32,559 nt of DNA from Actinomycetota bacterium (GTDB lineage: Bacteria > Actinomycetota > CALGFH01), in the NCBI GenBank assembly GCA_036280995.1, contig DASUPQ010000239.1:1-32559 (forward strand). Direction: 5' to 3'. The notes beneath the pieces are model-generated. The model saw only the letters and a list, made by a program, of their open reading frames with translations. It was not told the DNA's origin and did not search any database. The stretch's first letter is position 1. Each line of letters begins with the position of its first letter. This document shows, in pieces, positions 30,123-32,559 of the stretch. Position numbers and translations under genes: made by a program.

Positions 30123-31539
30123 GCGGGCCGGGGCGGTGGACGGCCGCTGCCTCGGGGGCCGCTACCGGATCGGGGCGCTGCTGGCCGCCGGCGGGATGGG
30201 GGAGGTGTGGGCCGCCCGCGACCTGCTGCTGGACCGGGCGGTGGCCGTCAAGGTGCTCGGCGGGGCCCTGGCCGGCGACGGCCGGGCCGCCGAGCGGCTG
30301 CGCCGGGAGGCTCGGGCGGCCGGCCGGCTGGACCACCCGAACATCGCCCGGGTCCTCGACCTGGGCGAGCACGACGGGCGCCCCTACCTGGTCATGGACC
30401 TGCTCGAGGGCGAGAGCCTGGCCGCCCGACTCGACCGCGCCGGGCCCATGGCCCCGGCGGAGGCGGTCCGGGTCGTGGCCGCCGCCGCCGACGCCCTCGA
30501 GGCGGCCCACCGCGCCGGGGTCGTCCACCGCGACGTCAAGCCGGGCAACGTGTTCCTGACCTCCGACGGCGAGGTCAAGGTCCTCGACTTCGGCATCGCC
30601 TGGTGTGCCCATGAGGCCACCCTCACCACCGGCGACCTGCTCGGCACCGCCGCCTACCTGGCCCCCGAACGCGTCCTCGGCCACCAGGCGACCCCGGCCG
30701 CCGACATCTACTCCCTCGGCGTGGTCCTCTACGAGCTGCTGGCCGGCCGCCGCCCGTTCGAGGCCGCCTCCGACATCGCCCTGGCCATGGCCCACGTGAA
30801 CGCCGAGCCCCCACCCCTCGCCCGGGTCGCCCCCTCGGCCCCGGCCCCCCTGGCCGCCGCCGCCGCCCACGCCATGGCCAAGGACCCGTCGGCCCGCCCC
30901 CCGTCGGCCGCCGCCTTCGCCCTCCTCCTGCACTCCCCGGACCCCGCCCGCGGGGGCTGTGGACAACCGGGCGCATCCGATTCGCCTCTGGCCTACGCTC
31001 CCCCACCGGGGGACCCGGCGCGGCACCGCCGGGTCCCCGGCCGCCCGGGCACGACCCACCCGCTGCCGGTGGGCGCTCCGGGTACGACGCGGCCGGTCCC
31101 GCCTGCCGCTGGCGCGACCCGGCGGCTTCCCGGGGCCAGGGCGGGCCTGTCGCCTCCTGCCGGGCGTCAGCGGCGGCGGGCCCGTCCTCGCCGGCGTGGT
31201 CTGCTGGTGGCCCTGCTGCTGGCCGGAGCGGTGCTGGCCGTGCTGCCGGCCCTGGCGGGCGGGCTGCACGACTGGGTGGGGGAGCGGGTCGAGCCGCCGT
31301 TCGCCGTCGTCGACCCCGGCGCCGCGATCCCGGTCGCGGAGGCGCCCCAGCCATCCGGTGCCGGGGCCACGACCGACCCTGGCCCGCCGGCCGCCGGGCC
31401 GGCCGGGCCGGCCGGGGAGGTCGCCGCCGGCGACCCACCCGACCGCGGCGACGACCGCGACCGGGACGCCTCCGGCGGCTCCGGCCGGTCAGGCGGGGAC
31501 GACGACTCCGGCGGGGGAGGATCGAGCGGCCCCGGCTGA
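30115..31539 (+). CDS. transmembrane Ser/Thr protein kinase (PknB-like catalytic domain)
   Basis: A 474-residue Hanks-type kinase. The glycine loop is GALLAAGGMGEV (20-31), followed by Lys46 in VAVKVL, catalytic loop HRDVKPGN (His138-Asn145, an RD kinase), DFG at 158-160, activation segment TLTTGDLLGTAAYLAPE ending at 185, and DIYSLGVVLYELLAGRRPF. A proline/arginine-rich juxtamembrane linker (about 275-360) precedes TM 362-383. The short outer part has no PASTA repeats and ends in an acidic Gly/Ser tail (DDRDRDASGG, DDDSGGGG). ATG 30115 overlaps the anti-sigma gene by eight bases. The kinase may phosphorylate the sigma or anti-sigma factor encoded with it; that is inference. Confidence 0.9.
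   Translation: MAERAGAVDGRCLGGRYRIGALLAAGGMGEVWAARDLLLDRAVAVKVLGGALAGDGRAAERLRREARAAGRLDHPNIARVLDLGEHDGRPYLVMDLLEGESLAARLDRAGPMAPAEAVRVVAAAADALEAAHRAGVVHRDVKPGNVFLTSDGEVKVLDFGIAWCAHEATLTTGDLLGTAAYLAPERVLGHQATPAADIYSLGVVLYELLAGRRPFEAASDIALAMAHVNAEPPPLARVAPSAPAPLAAAAAHAMAKDPSARPPSAAAFALLLHSPDPARGGCGQPGASDSPLAYAPPPGDPARHRRVPGRPGTTHPLPVGAPGTTRPVPPAAGATRRLPGARAGLSPPAGRQRRRARPRRRGLLVALLLAGAVLAVLPALAGGLHDWVGERVEPPFAVVDPGAAIPVAEAPQPSGAGATTDPGPPAAGPAGPAGEVAAGDPPDRGDDRDRDASGGSGRSGGDDDSGGGGSSGPG
30952..31012 (-). repeat. dispersed 61-bp element, copy B, inside the Ser/Thr kinase gene
   Basis: Reverse-complement partner of 8731-8791. The 20-base hairpin end (31012-30993) is identical; over 61 ungapped bases 45 agree by my count, including the final TCCACA. 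It encodes part of the juxtamembrane linker (GGCGQPGASDSPLAYAPPPGD), in a codon style less GC-rich than its surroundings. Confidence 0.65.
30958..30966 (-). other. perfect DnaA-box sequence inside the kinase gene
   Basis: TGTGGACAA on the plus strand, i.e. TTGTCCACA on the minus strand, the consensus DnaA box of high-GC actinobacteria. It is a single full match within copy B of the dispersed element; a one-mismatch version (CTGTCCACA) lies at 8837-8845. No origin is implied by isolated boxes. Confidence 0.5.
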
Positions 31540-31620
31540 GCCCGCTCGCCCGGCCAAGCCCGTCGGCGCCGCCCGAGGCGGTCCGGCCGTGGCGGATCTC
31601 GCGTTCCTGAGCCCGGCCCC

Positions 31621-31710
31621 TCGACCTCCCGAATCCCGTTGGCACCCGGCCGGGAGGGTCGAACATGGGCGGGACTGCCCGATAAGGCTCCCTGCGGGAT
31701 TCGGGGAGGT
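31621..31710 (+). promoter_or_regulatory. leader with two mutually exclusive stems before the esterase gene
   Basis: Bases 31621-31631 (TCGACCTCCCG) can pair with 31651-31662, a stem of 11 pairs with one bulged G that covers the ribosome site of a six-codon leader ORF. The overlapping 31624-31638 can instead pair with 31695-31710, 15 pairs with one bulge, of which 11 are the exact inverted repeat CCCGAATCCCG/CGGGATTCGGG. That stem buries GGGGAGG at 31703-31709, the ribosome site of the esterase. The layout resembles a translational attenuator. It requires transcription to start before 31621, which is not shown. Confidence 0.4.
31665..31685 (+). other. six-codon leader ORF (MGGTAR)
   Basis: ATG 31665 to TAA 31683-31685, with GGGAGGG (31652-31658) six bases upstream, a better ribosome site than many genes here. 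It lies between the two stems of the esterase leader. Very short; coding is unproven. Confidence 0.35.
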
Positions 31711-31714
31711 TGCG

Positions 31715-32559
31715 GTGCGAGCGACCCTGGCCGGCATGATCTGTCTGGCCCTGGCCGCCTGCACCGGCGGAGGCGGCGAACCCGGGGAGCCCGACCAGCC
31801 GGCCGCGCCGGCGCTGACGTTGACCGTCCTCAGCATCCCTCTGGACTGCCAGGCGGTGCCCGGCGTGCCGGATGGCTGTCGGGTCGGCGGGAGCGGCATG
31901 GCCGCCCGGCTCGGGAAGGTCCGCGTCTATGCCAGCGTCCGGCTCGGCGGGCCGCGGCCGGGTGGCTGCCGGGAGGCGACCGCCACCGGCTCGATCAGCG
32001 GCGCGGCCTGGTCGGCGCCGTTCGCCGGGGGCGGCGAATGGTGCGGGCAGCGGGCGCGGTTCACCTACCGGCTCGACGGGCCCAGGGGCGGGGAGGGGCG
32101 CCTCGAGTACCGGCACGAGCCGCCGGCGGCCCCGACCGCGACCTTCAGCGGGGCCCTGCCGGCGCCACCGGCGGCCAGGGCCGGGCGGGCGGCCAGCGAC
32201 CCGGCCCGCCGCATCGACAGCCCCGGCTGCGGAAAGCGCCCGCCGGTGCGTCCGGGCCGGTCGGGAGACCTGGAGGTCGAGGCCGACCCGGAGGTGTCCG
32301 CCGGCGCCTCCCGCCGCGGCTACCGGGTGCATGTGCCGGCCGGCTACCGGCCCGGACGGGCGGTCCCGGCCGTGCTGCTGCTCCACGGCAACGGGGGCGG
32401 CGCCGCCGACCTCGACGACGTCTCCGGCCTGTCCGAGCTGGCCGACCGCCGCGGCTTCCTGGCCGTCTACCCCCAGGGGCTGTCGGTCGGCGCCGGCCGG
32501 CCGTTCTGGGCCGCCGCCGGCCGGGTCGAGGGCGGGGTCGACGACCTGCGCTTCACGGC
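31715..32559 (+). CDS. lipoprotein with LpqC/PHB-depolymerase-like esterase domain (3' partial)
   Basis: The first 281 codons of a secreted lipoprotein running off the right edge. The signal is MRATLAGMICLALAA with lipidation at Cys16, then a short Gly/Pro/Glu tether. Residues about 35-150 form an unrecognised beta-rich domain with four cysteines (45, 55, 85, 110) that could make two disulfides. From about 185 an alpha/beta-hydrolase of the LpqC/esterase-depolymerase type begins: RRGYRVHVPAGYRPGRAVPAV, LLLHGNGGGAADL (oxyanion strand), ELADRRGFLAVYPQGL and GVDDLRF. The GxSxG nucleophile would come shortly after the window end. GTG 31715 has GGGGAGG five bases upstream. Likely acts on ester-linked polymers or cell-wall esters outside the membrane; the substrate is unknown. 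Confidence 0.8.
   Translation, partial: MRATLAGMICLALAACTGGGGEPGEPDQPAAPALTLTVLSIPLDCQAVPGVPDGCRVGGSGMAARLGKVRVYASVRLGGPRPGGCREATATGSISGAAWSAPFAGGGEWCGQRARFTYRLDGPRGGEGRLEYRHEPPAAPTATFSGALPAPPAARAGRAASDPARRIDSPGCGKRPPVRPGRSGDLEVEADPEVSAGASRRGYRVHVPAGYRPGRAVPAVLLLHGNGGGAADLDDVSGLSELADRRGFLAVYPQGLSVGAGRPFWAAAGRVEGGVDDLRFT

Overview
The window is very GC-rich (by eye above 70% almost everywhere) and almost wholly coding. Genes overlap by 4-14 bases (GTGA/ATGA junctions) and start at GTG or TTG as readily as ATG. Several start a few bases after a TAnnnT -10 hexamer with no ribosome site. Together with a NIT-domain sensor kinase, a BldN/RsbN-like sigma/anti-sigma pair and a one-TM Ser/Thr kinase, this points to the chromosome of an Actinomycetota or a nearby high-GC lineage; the species cannot be named. 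No tRNA, rRNA, CRISPR array, IS element or phage gene was seen. No gene-free stretch exceeds 300 bases; the longest is 9847-10060, which holds the oppD promoter and little else.

Layout. 1-2699 (+): a CtaG-type membrane protein, a SAM methyltransferase, a small zinc-ribbon protein and a YczE-type membrane protein. 2696-3499 (-): an SGNH/GDSL hydrolase. 3681-7471 (+): an overlapping operon of endonuclease III, AcuB (CBS-CBS-ACT), a fused AcuC deacetylase-AcuA acetyltransferase, and a DedA membrane protein. 7537-9846 (+): an orphan NIT-domain sensor ATPase. 10061-16220: a complete oligopeptide-type ABC importer split into two convergent units, oppDF (+) and oppC-oppA-oppB (-). 16318-28597: alpha-glucan metabolism (malQ, glgX, treY, glgP) with a lipoprotein, an amidase and a frameshifted AlkA-like DNA glycosylase between. 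28735-31539 (+): ECF sigma factor, membrane anti-sigma factor and Ser/Thr kinase in overlapping order. 31715-end (+): a lipoprotein with an LpqC/PHB-depolymerase-type esterase domain, cut by the window edge.

How the parts work together. GlgP and GlgX degrade glycogen from its ends and branches, MalQ recycles short maltodextrins, and TreY begins conversion of maltodextrin to trehalose; its partner TreZ is not here. The Opp importer has all five subunits. The Acu genes are the known control circuit of acetyl-CoA synthetase by reversible lysine acetylation, but here the acetylating and deacetylating enzymes are one polypeptide. The sigma/anti-sigma/kinase operon looks like one transmembrane signalling module.

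Most worth a second look: (1) the AcuC-AcuA fusion next to AcuB; (2) a dispersed 61-bp element found twice in opposite orientation, each time inside the linker of a membrane signalling protein, one copy carrying a perfect DnaA-box sequence; (3) a leader before the 3'-terminal esterase gene with a six-codon ORF and two mutually exclusive pairings that hide either the leader or the gene ribosome site; (4) the sigma/anti-sigma/kinase operon; (5) a set of apparently leaderless genes; (6) a one-base frameshift in the DNA glycosylase.
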